A stretch of 64,000 nucleotides of DNA, taken from NCBI GenBank assembly GCA_963799105.1, contig CAWCVR010000002.1, positions 744,001-808,000 of the forward strand, read 5' to 3'. Positions 32,356 through 40,543 of this stretch are shown here, one piece after another. The notes under the pieces are model-generated. The model was not told where the DNA came from. It did no database searches and saw nothing but the letters and a program-made list of their open reading frames with translations. The DNA is from CAWCVR01 sp963799105 (GTDB taxonomy: Bacteria; Acidobacteriota; Terriglobia; Bryobacterales; Bryobacteraceae). Each line of letters opens with the position of its first letter. The first letter of the stretch is position 1. Position numbers and translations under genes: made by a program.

Positions 32356-32859
32356 GTGAAAGACCTGAGAAGGCCGACTGTGTACCTGGAGACGAGTTTC
32401 ATCAACCGTCTGGCCGATCCGTTGAAGCGCGATTCCCGCACCCGGCAGGAACAGCTCGACAGCCGCGAGTGGTGGCGCGCCTACCGCAGCCGCTACACCC
32501 TAATCGTCTCCCGCGCGACGCTCGACGAATGCAGCCAGTATTCCAATGCGCGCCTCGTCAGGCTCCGCAGCCGATTCCTCGCCAGGACCACCAGTCCGCG
32601 GCTGTGAACGTCCGAGATAAACGAACTCTCGGCGGCTCTCCGCAAACCCCACGGACCGCTCCCAGCGGCTGAACTGCTTGACGCCAACCACATAGCCGCT
32701 GCAGCGATTTCCGGCTGCCGACTCCTCCTCACCTGGAACCAGAAGCACATCGCCAACCCGTTCACCCGCGATCGGGTGGATAATTCAGTCAGACGCCATG
32801 GCTACCAAACGCCCCTCATCACCACGCCCAGGCAATTCCTCCAAGCGGCCATCGACTGA
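32356..32859 (+). pseudogene. PIN-domain (VapC-like) toxin gene split by an in-frame stop
   Basis: One frame from the ATG at 32356 to TGA 32857-32859 would encode a 167-residue PIN toxin, but a TGA at 32605-32607 interrupts it. The N-terminal part has VYLETSFINRLA and LIVSRATLDECS; the part after the stop has TSEINELSAALRKPHG, LLDANHIAAAAISG, LLTWNQKHIANP and PLITTPRQFLQAAID, the usual order for this PIN group. No frame change is needed, only the loss of one codon. It overlaps a small partner gene by 62 bases. The stop would remove the active site, so the toxin is probably dead unless the stop is a sequence error. Confidence 0.85.
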
Positions 32860-33049
32860 AGGCCGCGTGCGGCCCACGCGGTACGATCCTTTCGCCGACC
32901 TGCACGCTTACCGTCACCGCCTGGCTGCCCGGTTCAATTTCGATAACCTCCGCCTGCTCGAATATCTCGAGAACAAGCCGCTTCCGCCCGGGTTCAAGTT
33001 CGCGGAGCCGGAAGCTCCCGCCAAGCGCCCCAGGCGCAAGCCGGCGTAA
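32798..33049 (+). CDS. Putative antitoxin-like partner of the PIN gene
   Basis: 83 residues. The middle, YDPFADLHAYRHRLAARFNFDNLRLLEYLE, resembles small proteins (DPI...RxxxAxxFNYDL type) found paired with this PIN group and thought to be antitoxins. The flanks are basic and Pro-rich. The ATG at 32798 lies inside the 3' end of the PIN gene, in another frame, so the pair would be translationally coupled. The assignment as antitoxin rests on pairing and pattern, not on a tested family. Confidence 0.6.
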   Translation: MATKRPSSPRPGNSSKRPSTEGRVRPTRYDPFADLHAYRHRLAARFNFDNLRLLEYLENKPLPPGFKFAEPEAPAKRPRRKPA

Positions 33050-33123
33050 TCCCGGCGCGTTCGCGCACGGCGAGCCTGGCACGGATTGTGTCCCATGGTA
33101 GCTGGATGGCTGGGCGGTCGAGT

Positions 33124-33339
33124 ATGGCCAACGATGTGACTGAATCGGGCGAGGGTATCCACGAAGTCGCGAACACTGAAACTGCCGCCATCCTTGACAA
33201 CGCCGCCCCTCTCTACCTCGGCATGAGCGGGGAGGAGTTTCTGCGAGCTTGGGCAGAAGGCAAGTTCCGCAACTGCGCATGCGCCGATCCCGGCGTGGCA
33301 TGGGTGCCGATGCTCATCCCACTCGCCGAACCCAGGTAG
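33124..33339 (+). CDS. Small protein of unknown function
   Basis: 71 residues from the ATG at 33124 (an earlier in-frame ATG at 33088 would add 12). The sequence LYLGMSGEEFLRAWAEGKF followed by RNCACADPGVAWVPMLIPLA looks like a real small domain with a conserved helix and a hydrophobic C-terminal strand. I do not recognise it. It follows the PIN/antitoxin pair in the same direction and may be another partner or an independent accessory gene. Confidence 0.45.
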   Translation: MANDVTESGEGIHEVANTETAAILDNAAPLYLGMSGEEFLRAWAEGKFRNCACADPGVAWVPMLIPLAEPR

Positions 33340-33390
33340 CCCTTGCCAGGCCACACTCCTAAGGAAGCCGTGGAGGAGTTTCTCCGGCCC

Positions 33391-33648
33391 TTACGGCGAG
33401 TGTTGTCGTGCGTCATGGCTCGTGTCGTTAACGTGCGCGGCGGGCTTGTCCAGGCGCTCTACTTCGGCCATGATCTCCCGAATCGTCGCGCCTTCCAGCC
33501 AGCGGTGACGGTCACGCGTGTAGTCTCCGGAGCCGGACCGATAGAGACGAAGGAAGCGGGCGAGACCGTCCAGCCCCAGTTCGCGCTGCAGAACCGCCAG
33601 AGCGTGCCGTTCAAAATCGTCATCGCTCAACTTGTCGAGGGGGATCAT
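33391..33648 (-). CDS. Small helical protein of unknown function
   Basis: 85 residues starting MIPLDKLSDDDFERHALAVL and continuing with LGLDGLARFLRLYRSGSGDYTRDRHRWLEG, then a helix and a polar His-rich tail. The composition suggests a small soluble helical protein of the sort often seen near toxin or defence genes; no family name can be given. The start ATG at 33648 overlaps the end of the DUF2695-like frame by four bases, so both were probably in one operon. Confidence 0.6.
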   Translation of the reverse strand: MIPLDKLSDDDFERHALAVLQRELGLDGLARFLRLYRSGSGDYTRDRHRWLEGATIREIMAEVERLDKPAAHVNDTSHDARQHSP

Positions 33649-33976
33649 GGTGCCGCCTCGCGGCCGTGGCTGCACACATCGGGCGGTTGGTTGCCCGCGG
33701 CCTTGGCTTTCCAGTATTCCGATTTGAGGCGGCTTTCCTCGGCAACATTGTCCAAGACTTCGCAGTCGCAGCAACCACCTATGGCTTGAAGAACCTGCGT
33801 TACATCGGTGATCGCATCCGAGTCGAAGCCGGAGTCGCTGAGGATAGCTTTCGATATCGAGTATGTCCCATCACACAAAAGACGCGGCTGCCCAGCGTCT
33901 CGAAGAACCGCTCCCTCGCAAGCACTCTCAACACGTCCGGCGCGATCGCATCGATCGGCTCATCGTCGTATTCCAT
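33645..33976 (-). pseudogene. DUF2695-like small protein gene with a frameshift
   Basis: Two frames together give one protein. The first reads MEYDDEPIDAIAPDVLRVLA then FFETLGSRVF. The second reads CDGTYSISKAILSDSG, ITDVTQVLQAIGGCCDCEVL and DNVAEESRLKSEYWKAKA. The CDGT and CCDCEVL blocks are the marks of DUF2695. The junction falls in a short GT repeat (TTTTGTGTGATG) near 33880, where deleting one GT restores the frame. The ATG at 33976 is the natural start, 18 bases after the reductase stop. DUF2695 function is unknown. The break could be real slippage or a sequence error. Confidence 0.75.
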
Positions 33977-33994
33977 CGCTCTCACAAGGCCCAC

Positions 33995-34780
33995 TCACCC
34001 CACCAAACTCTCGCCCCCATCCACTTGCAGCGTGTTCCCCGTCAGCCAGTAAGTCGCCGGATGGCAGAGGGCCGCGATGCAACGGGCCACGTCCTCGGGC
34101 TGCGTCAGCCGCTTATGCGGGTTGCGCAATTTGGCGAACTCCACCAGCTTCTCGTGCCCCGGAATCTGGCGCAACGCCGGGCTCTCGGTCACGCCCGCCA
34201 GGATGGCGTTGGCGGTGATCCCCGCCGGAGCCAACTCCACGGCGAGTTGCCGTATGTGCGCTTCCAGTATCGCCTTGGCCGCGCTCACCGGGCCGTAGCT
34301 TGGGATCACGCGCGTGCCGCCGGCGCTGGTCATGGCGAAAATGCGCGCGCCCTTTTCCAGCATTCCGGCTTGCAGGCAATCCTGAACCCAGTAGACCAGC
34401 GAGTGGCCCATCACATCGGCGGTCAATTCCAGTTGGTGACGCGACGCCACTTCCTCCGCGCCGGCCAGCGCCTTGAGCGCGCCGAACGCCAGCGAGTGCA
34501 GGATCACGCGCAGCGTCCCAGCCGGCTCGACCAGGCGAGCCGACATCTGCTCCACGCAGTCGCGGCGCCGGCCGTCGTCAGCGGCATTGCAGTTGAAAAA
34601 GAGCGCTTCGCGTCCCAACTGGCGGATGCGGTCCTGGATTTCGGCGACGTGAGCGGCGCGCGCCCGGCCGTCCAGGTGCACGCCGAAAATGTTCATGCCG
34701 GCGTGCGCCAGCTCCAGCGCGGTGGCCTCGCCGAATCCGCTGCTCGCTCCCAGGATCAATGCCCACGGTTGTTTGCTCAT
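33995..34780 (-). CDS. SDR-family enoyl-ACP reductase (FabL-like)
   Basis: 261 residues of a classical-fold short-chain dehydrogenase. The cofactor motif is LILGASSGFGEAT near the start. The catalytic spacing is Tyr162-x6-Lys169 (SYGPVSAAKA), typical of enoyl-ACP reductases such as FabL and FabI rather than the YxxxK of ketoreductases, and LHSLAFGALKAL also fits. It would reduce trans-2-enoyl-ACP with NADPH in fatty acid synthesis. The start ATG at 34780 overlaps the tsaE stop (ATGA). Whether another enoyl reductase exists in the genome cannot be seen. Confidence 0.82.
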   Translation of the reverse strand: MSKQPWALILGASSGFGEATALELAHAGMNIFGVHLDGRARAAHVAEIQDRIRQLGREALFFNCNAADDGRRRDCVEQMSARLVEPAGTLRVILHSLAFGALKALAGAEEVASRHQLELTADVMGHSLVYWVQDCLQAGMLEKGARIFAMTSAGGTRVIPSYGPVSAAKAILEAHIRQLAVELAPAGITANAILAGVTESPALRQIPGHEKLVEFAKLRNPHKRLTQPEDVARCIAALCHPATYWLTGNTLQVDGGESLVG

Positions 34781-35201
34781 AAGATATCCACTTCGAATTC
34801 CCGTTCCTCGTTGCTGGCCGTGGCGCGGATGCGGATCTCGGTTCGCGCGGCCGGCAGCAGGCGCGGAAAGCGCTCGCCCCATTCGATCAGCACCATGGCA
34901 TCGCGCTCGAACAGCTCTTCCAGGCCGAGGGTCGCCACTTCGCGCTGCTTCCTCCAGGCGATACAGGTCCACGTGGTAGACGCGGCCGCCGCCGTACTCG
35001 TGAATCAAAGTGAAGGTGGGACTGGTGACATCGTCAGGTTCGGCGGCGCCGCAGGCCGCTCGCGATGCCCTTGGCCAGCGTGGTCTTGCCGGCGCCCAGG
35101 TTGCCGATGAGCAGCACCACTCCCCGCGGCGGCAGCTCGCGCGCCAGGCGCCGGCCCAGTGCGATGGTCTCCGCCTCAGAGGACGCCCGGTACGCCGGCA
35201 C
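34777..35201 (-). pseudogene. tsaE: tsaE (tRNA t6A synthesis ATPase) with two +1 frame breaks
   Basis: Three frames in succession spell one TsaE. The first, from GTG at 35201, reads VVLLIGNLGAGKTTLAKGIA with the Walker A motif. The second reads PDDVTSPTFTLIHEYGGGRV and YHVDLYRLEEA. The third reads EVATLGLEELFERDAM and VLIEWGERFPRLLP to the TGA at 34777-34779. Removing one base near 35050 and one near 34946 gives a continuous protein of about 140 residues. TsaE is needed with TsaB/TsaD for t6A37 in ANN-decoding tRNAs and is essential in most bacteria, so sequencing error is likely. Confidence 0.88.
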
Positions 35202-36702
35202 ATTCCTCCATGGCTTGCGGCAGGTAACGCAGCAGATCGGTGGCGAGCAGACACTTCTCGCCGAGCGCCCGAGCGCCCAGTTCGCCGGCCCGTCCGTGCA
35301 GGTAGACGGCCGCGGCGACGGCTTCGTCCGGTAGTGCCGGGAACTGGGCGAGGAAGCCGGCGATAAGGCCCGTGAGGATGTCGCCCGATCCGCCCTTACC
35401 CATGGCCGGCGTGCCGGTGGGGTTGATCCACACGCGGCCGTCGGCGAAAGCCATCACCGTCCGTTGGCCCTTGAGCACCACGGTGACCTGGCGCGCGGTG
35501 GCCAGGGTGCGGGCGGCGGCGACGCGGTCCTTCTGAATCTCGGCCACCGTCAGGCCGGTGAGGCGCGCCATTTCGCCGGGGTGCGGCGTGAGCACCCGCA
35601 CGCGGCCGGGCGTGCCGGATACGTGGGCGCCCAGCGCGTCGGCGTCCAACACCATGGGCTGGGAGAACTGTTCCGCGGCGGTAGAGACCAGCGTGTCGGT
35701 GCCGGGGTGGCGGCCCAATCCGGGGCCGATGGCGATCACGGTCTTGCCTTCGGCGATGGCTTCCAGATCGATGGCCTGCAGGATGGAACCCGTGTGCGTT
35801 TCCGCCAGCGGCTCGGTCATCAACTCCGGCGCATGGGCGGCGATGGCCGGGATGGCGCTGGCTGCCGAGGCCACCGTCACCAGTCCCGCGCCGGCGCGCA
35901 GGGCGGCAATTCCGGCCATGGCCGCGGCGCCCGATTTTCCGCGCGATCCGGCCACCACCAGCACGTGCCCGAACGTACCCTTGTGGCCGCCGCGCGGCCG
36001 CGGTCCGAGCAGCGCGCCGAACATCGAAGGCTCGACCAGCGACAGCCAGGCGTCCTGGTAAAGCGCTTCCGGGCTGCCGATGGCGTCCACCACCAATTCG
36101 CCCACGCGGTCGCAATTGGGCGGCAGCGCCTGCGCCGGCTTGGGAGCGGTGAAGGTGACGGTCGCATCGGCGCGCGCCGTTTCGCCAACCGGCTCGGCTG
36201 AATCGCCGGCCATGCCGGAGGGAATATCCACGGCCACCACGCGGGCCTGCGGGAACGCCGAATTGATCTCGCGGATTCCTTCCAGCATGCGGCCGGCCGC
36301 CGGGCCGGCGATGCCCGTGCCGAGCAGGGCGTCCAGCACCAGGGTGGCGTGGCGAGCCCGTTCCGGGATGACGGACAAGACCGGGCATCCCGCCGCGGCC
36401 AGCATGCGGAGATTGGCGGCCGCGTCGCCCTTCAGCTCCTCGGGAGGGGCCAGCAGAACCACGTCGAGCGCCAGCGGCCGGAAGCGGGTGTGGAGCTGGC
36501 GCGCGATCGCCAGCCCGTCGCCGCCGTTGTTGCCCTTGCCGCACAGCACCACGATCCGCTGCGACGCGAGCGGAGCGAAACGCCGGTCGAGAAACTCCAC
36601 CACGCGGTGGCCGGCATTCTCCATCAGGACGATGCCGGGGATGCCCAGTTCGATGGTGCGCCGATCCACCTCGCGCATCCGGTCCACAGTCAGTACTTTC
36701 AT
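35176..36702 (-). CDS. nnrD: Bifunctional NAD(P)HX epimerase/dehydratase
   Basis: 508 residues joining two repair enzymes. The N-terminal YjeF domain (about 1-210), the epimerase, has IVVLCGKGNNGGDGLAIAR and VVAVDIPSGMAGDSAEPVG. The C-terminal ribokinase-like domain (about 225-500), the ADP-dependent dehydratase, has LVVAGSRGKSGAAAMAG, VLTPHPGEMARLTG and the catalytic GTPAMGKGGSGDILTG. Together they restore hydrated NAD(P)H. The ATG at 36702 overlaps the phosphatase stop, and the 3' end overlaps tsaE by 26 bases, so the three genes are translated as a coupled set. Confidence 0.95.
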   Translation of the reverse strand: MKVLTVDRMREVDRRTIELGIPGIVLMENAGHRVVEFLDRRFAPLASQRIVVLCGKGNNGGDGLAIARQLHTRFRPLALDVVLLAPPEELKGDAAANLRMLAAAGCPVLSVIPERARHATLVLDALLGTGIAGPAAGRMLEGIREINSAFPQARVVAVDIPSGMAGDSAEPVGETARADATVTFTAPKPAQALPPNCDRVGELVVDAIGSPEALYQDAWLSLVEPSMFGALLGPRPRGGHKGTFGHVLVVAGSRGKSGAAAMAGIAALRAGAGLVTVASAASAIPAIAAHAPELMTEPLAETHTGSILQAIDLEAIAEGKTVIAIGPGLGRHPGTDTLVSTAAEQFSQPMVLDADALGAHVSGTPGRVRVLTPHPGEMARLTGLTVAEIQKDRVAAARTLATARQVTVVLKGQRTVMAFADGRVWINPTGTPAMGKGGSGDILTGLIAGFLAQFPALPDEAVAAAVYLHGRAGELGARALGEKCLLATDLLRYLPQAMEECAGVPGVL

Positions 36703-38625
36703 AAGTGACGAGCCACGATCATGGTCATATCGTCCTGCAGTTCCGAGGAACCGGTCCACTCGACCACCGCCTCCATGGCGCGGGCGATGATCTCCGACGA
36801 GCCGGCAGCTTGGTACCTCAGCAGCAGTTCGCGCAGCCGTTCCTCGCCAAACATCTCGCCATAGGCGTTCTCCGGCTCGGTGATGCCATCGGTGTAGGCC
36901 ACCAGCAGGTCGCCGGGGCGCAGCGGCACGGTCCGCTCTTCGTAACGGGAGTGCGGGAACGCGCCCACCACCGTGCCGTTGGAATCCTGCGTTTCGAACT
37001 CCGACCCGCGCAGCAGCAGGGGCGCCAGGTGTCCGGCATTGGTGTAGGTCAGCGAGTTGGACGCTTCGTCCCACAGCGCGAAGTAAAACGAGGCGTACTT
37101 CTCGAGCCCCGTTGTAGCGTACAACTGGCGGTTCAGGGTGGACACCAGTTTCGCGGTGGAAAAGTGCCGCGGGCCGTCGCCGTTCGCGGCGCTCAACTGC
37201 GTGCGCATGGTGGATTGAATGGTGGCCATCAGCAGCGCCGCGGAAATGCCCTTGCCCGCCACGTCGCCGATGGCGAACGCCAGTGCGTGGCCGGGCAGCG
37301 CCATGAAATCGTAGTAATCGCCCGACACCACGCGCGCCGGGTTGCAGACGCCCTTCAACTCGAGGGTCTTCGACCGACGGAACGTCCTTGGGGAAGAGCT
37401 GGCTCTGAACCTCGCGGGCGATTTCGAGCTCGGATTCCAGGCGCTCCTTCTCTTTGGCCACCACGATCAAACGGCCCAGGTTCCCGGTCATGTGGTTGAA
37501 CGACGCGGTCAGCTCGGCAAGCTGGTCGTGGCCCTGGACCGGGATGCGGTACGAGAAATCTCCGTCCTTGACGTGCCGCGTGCCTTCGTAGAGTTCGTGA
37601 ACCGCGCCGGTGATGGTGCGGCTAAGCTGCACGCCGGCCACCAGCGAAGCCAGTTCCACCAGCAGCAGGAGGACGGACACGATCACCAGCGCGATGAGCA
37701 CGACATCGTTCCGGTTGGGGTTATGGAAAACCGTGTTCAGCACGGCCGAAGGGCGGGTGGTGACCACCAGGTACAGTTCTCGCGGCTCATTTTGGGGCGA
37801 ATCCCAGTCGGACACGTTGATGGGACGCAGCCCCTCGATCCGGAAATCGAGCGGATTGGCCTTGGGCGGGAGGTGCGAGTGCTTGAAATACCCGGTCAGG
37901 CCCATGGGGTCGGAGGCGAATGGCTCGACGAAAGTCACGTCGCCCAACTCGGGCGCCAGGTTGGCCAGCATGTCGGAGCGGATGGGAGCCACGATGGTCA
38001 CCCTGGTGCCGCCTTCGGAGGCGTGGACCCATGCGTAGAGCCCTTCCCGCCCGCTGTGGCGGCGCATGACGGCCAGGCCGAAATTCCGGTTCTTCCACTT
38101 CGCCGGCGGCTCGCCCACCAAGGCTTCCGGCGGATAGTGCAGTTCGTGCGCCCCGGCGCCTTCCAGTTCGAGCTCGGGAAAGTGAGGGCGCAGTTGATCG
38201 GCAATGCGGTTCAAAGCCGCTTCCGGATCCCGCGTCGGCACCCGCACCAGCGACATGGCCTGCCGGTGCATCTGGGACAGACGGCTGTCCAGCTCGCGGT
38301 GTGCCAGATAGACCGCCGTCTCGCCGATCACCACGTAACCGGCCAGCCCCGCCATGGCCAGGATCAGGATGACCGGAACCACGCCGATGAACACGTAGGC
38401 GACAATCAGCCGGTTCCGCAGCCGCCACACCGCGCCGCGCAGAATGCGCCGCACCGCGCGGTAGACGCTGGCCAGTCCCAGGAAAAGAACCGGAAGCGCG
38501 AGCAGGGCCTGCCATTCCAGGCGGGCGTCGAAGAAATGCAGCAGCAGGAAGACCGCGACGCAGACGAAGAAGGCTTTCTCGGTAAGTCCGAGATGGCGCA
38601 AAACCCGATGGCCGCCTTTCCGCAT
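36699..38625 (-). pseudogene. SpoIIE-type PP2C phosphatase sensor with one +1 frame break
   Basis: The first frame, from ATG 38625, carries two membrane segments near the N-terminus, an extracytoplasmic sensor domain (about 95-300), a third membrane segment (about 310-335), a HAMP linker and the helix EIAREVQSQLFPKDVP. The second frame continues with GVCNPARVVSGDYYDFMALP, FAIGDVAGKGISAALLMATI and DLLVAYTDGITEPENAYGE, the SpoIIE phosphatase domain. One extra base near 37372-37378 separates them; without it the protein has about 641 residues. Such proteins dephosphorylate anti-sigma antagonists. The stop overlaps the nnrE/D start by ATGA. It is probably functional if the extra base is an error. 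Confidence 0.85.
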
Positions 38626-38712
38626 AGGTCTACACTAGCGTACACCGTCGCCGGGGCCACGGGCGCCTCGCCGCGGGAGGTGGGCGGCACTGGCCGCGGC
38701 GCCGGGCACCTC

Positions 38713-39204
38713 TCAAGAGAACTCGATGCGCGCGATCACCAGGTCCGGCATCGCCTGGTTCCAACCTTCCGGGATGTTGTCGAACGGCAGCCGGAACGGC
38801 TTGCTTTCGCCCGGCGCCAGGCGGCTGCCCTTCTTGACGATGGCAACGCGCTCTCTCAACACCATCTGGCCGTATGGATCGCGAAAGACGCAGACGATCT
38901 CCACCGTGTCGATCACCCGGTCGCCGGTGTTTCCGATCTTGCCCGTGATCTCCACCACCTGCTGCTTGAGGTAGCTCTCGTGGGCTTCCATCCTGAAGTC
39001 CGAGATGGGCAGAAACCCGTTGTGCACATAATCGTGGGCCGCACCCGTCAGACGCGGAACCGGAGGAGGTGGCTGCCTGGCCACATGGTTCAGATAGAGA
39101 AATCCAGCCAGGCCCGCCACCAGCGCCAGAACCACGACGATCAGCATCGGTGGTATCGAGACCTGCCGCTTTTCCTTCAAGGGTGCCGCGCTATTTGCCG
39201 CCAA
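38713..39204 (-). CDS. Membrane-anchored FxLYD-like protein
   Basis: 163 residues: a short basic N-terminus, one membrane anchor (about 20-40), a Pro-rich linker and a beta-sandwich domain. The domain has EITGKIGNTGDRVIDTVEIV, the DPYGQMV turn and LAPGESKPFRLPF, the arrangement of FxLYD-type domains that sit on the outer face of the membrane. Function is unknown. A TTG at 39204 overlapping the tldE stop is the likely start, with another TTG at 39180 possible. It ends the tldD-tldE operon. Confidence 0.68.
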   Translation of the reverse strand: MAANSAAPLKEKRQVSIPPMLIVVVLALVAGLAGFLYLNHVARQPPPPVPRLTGAAHDYVHNGFLPISDFRMEAHESYLKQQVVEITGKIGNTGDRVIDTVEIVCVFRDPYGQMVLRERVAIVKKGSRLAPGESKPFRLPFDNIPEGWNQAMPDLVIARIEFS

Positions 39205-40543
39205 CGGTCATCTCTCCTATCTTCAGCGTGGGGGCCGCGAGCGAGCCCTGGAATTCCAGGTCGTCGCCCACCGCCTCCACGCCGAGAAGCATGTCTCTCA
39301 AATTGCCCGCGATGGTGACCTCGGAAACCGCAAACGCCAGTTCTCCATCGCGGATCCACAAGCCGGTAGCGCCCCGCGAATAATCTCCCGTAACGATGTT
39401 GACGCCAAACCCCAGCAGCCCGGTGACAAAAAACCCGTTGGCGATGCCGGCGATGATCCGGCCGGGAGTTTGGACGCCCGCTTCCAGGAAAAAGTTCCCG
39501 TGGCCGATACCCGCGTTCCCCGCCAGGCCGCGCGACGCGTTGCCGGTGGTCTTCATGCCCAATTTGCGCGCCGCATAGGTATTCAGAAGATAGCTTTTCA
39601 GCACGCCGCGCTCGATCACCGGCGTGCGGCGCGAAGGCACGCCTTCGTCGTCGAACGGAGACGTGCCGAAACGGCCGGGGATGGTGGCGTCGTCCGTAAC
39701 CGTCACCCGCTCGTCCGCCACCTTCTCGCCGAGTTTCCCGGCCAGAAAGGACTCCTGGCGGTAGATCGACATGCCATGCACCGCGTCGAAGATGCTGTCC
39801 AGCAGCGACCGCGCCGTGCGCGGCTCGAACACCACCGGCGCCCTCTGCGTTTCGACTTTGACGGGGTGCAATCGCCGCAGCGCGCGCCCGGCGGCCGTCC
39901 GGCCGACCTCCTCGGGGGCCTGCAATCCCTGGGGATCGCGCGCCATGGTGAACCAGTAGTCGCGCTCCATCGATTCGCCGTCGCGCGCCACCGGCGACGC
40001 GCTCAGCGAGCAACTGCTGGTGCGATACTCGCCCGCGAATCCCCGTGAATTGGCGAAGACGTGCCGCGCCGTTCCGGAATCGAAGGAAGCGCCGTCGGAA
40101 TTGGAAATGCGCGGATCGGCGTCGAAAGCCGCGGCTTCGGCGCGCTTCGCCAACTCGATGTTCCGCGCCGGGTCGAGGTTCTCGATGCCCGGCGAGTACA
40201 GATGCAGGTCGCCCGCGATCGAGCCCAGTTCCTCCGGCTCGGGCAGACCGGCATGCGGATCCTCGGTGGTAATGCCGGCAATTTCAAATGCCGACCCCAC
40301 CAGCCGCCCGATGCCCTCGCCCGAAAGGTCCGAGGTGTACGACGAACCGGTCCGCTTCCCCATCAGGATGCGCAGCCCCACGCCGCGCGAACCGGCCTCC
40401 TTCAGGCTTTCGATCTCGCGCATCCGCACCTCGGCCGAGAACTCGTCGCCCTCGGCGATGGTGCATTCGGCATCGCTCGCCCCGCGCGCCATGGCCTTCC
40501 GCACCACGCCGTTGGCCAGATCCAGCAGATGATTCTCCCTCAT
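39191..40543 (-). CDS. tldE: TldE/PmbA-family metalloprotease subunit
   Basis: 450 residues of the PmbA/TldE family, which forms a heterodimer with TldD. It lacks the HExxxH zinc site, as TldE does, but has the paired-fold signatures VVFEPRTARSLLDSIFDAVHG, VTVTDDATIPGRFGTSPFDD, GVPSRRTPVIERGVLKSYLL and GDYSRGATGLWIRDGEL. The complex trims unfolded peptides and matures some RiPPs such as microcin B17. The start ATG at 40543 makes an ATGA overlap with the tldD stop. No RiPP precursor gene is evident beside it. Confidence 0.94.
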   Translation of the reverse strand: MRENHLLDLANGVVRKAMARGASDAECTIAEGDEFSAEVRMREIESLKEAGSRGVGLRILMGKRTGSSYTSDLSGEGIGRLVGSAFEIAGITTEDPHAGLPEPEELGSIAGDLHLYSPGIENLDPARNIELAKRAEAAAFDADPRISNSDGASFDSGTARHVFANSRGFAGEYRTSSCSLSASPVARDGESMERDYWFTMARDPQGLQAPEEVGRTAAGRALRRLHPVKVETQRAPVVFEPRTARSLLDSIFDAVHGMSIYRQESFLAGKLGEKVADERVTVTDDATIPGRFGTSPFDDEGVPSRRTPVIERGVLKSYLLNTYAARKLGMKTTGNASRGLAGNAGIGHGNFFLEAGVQTPGRIIAGIANGFFVTGLLGFGVNIVTGDYSRGATGLWIRDGELAFAVSEVTIAGNLRDMLLGVEAVGDDLEFQGSLAAPTLKIGEMTVGGK

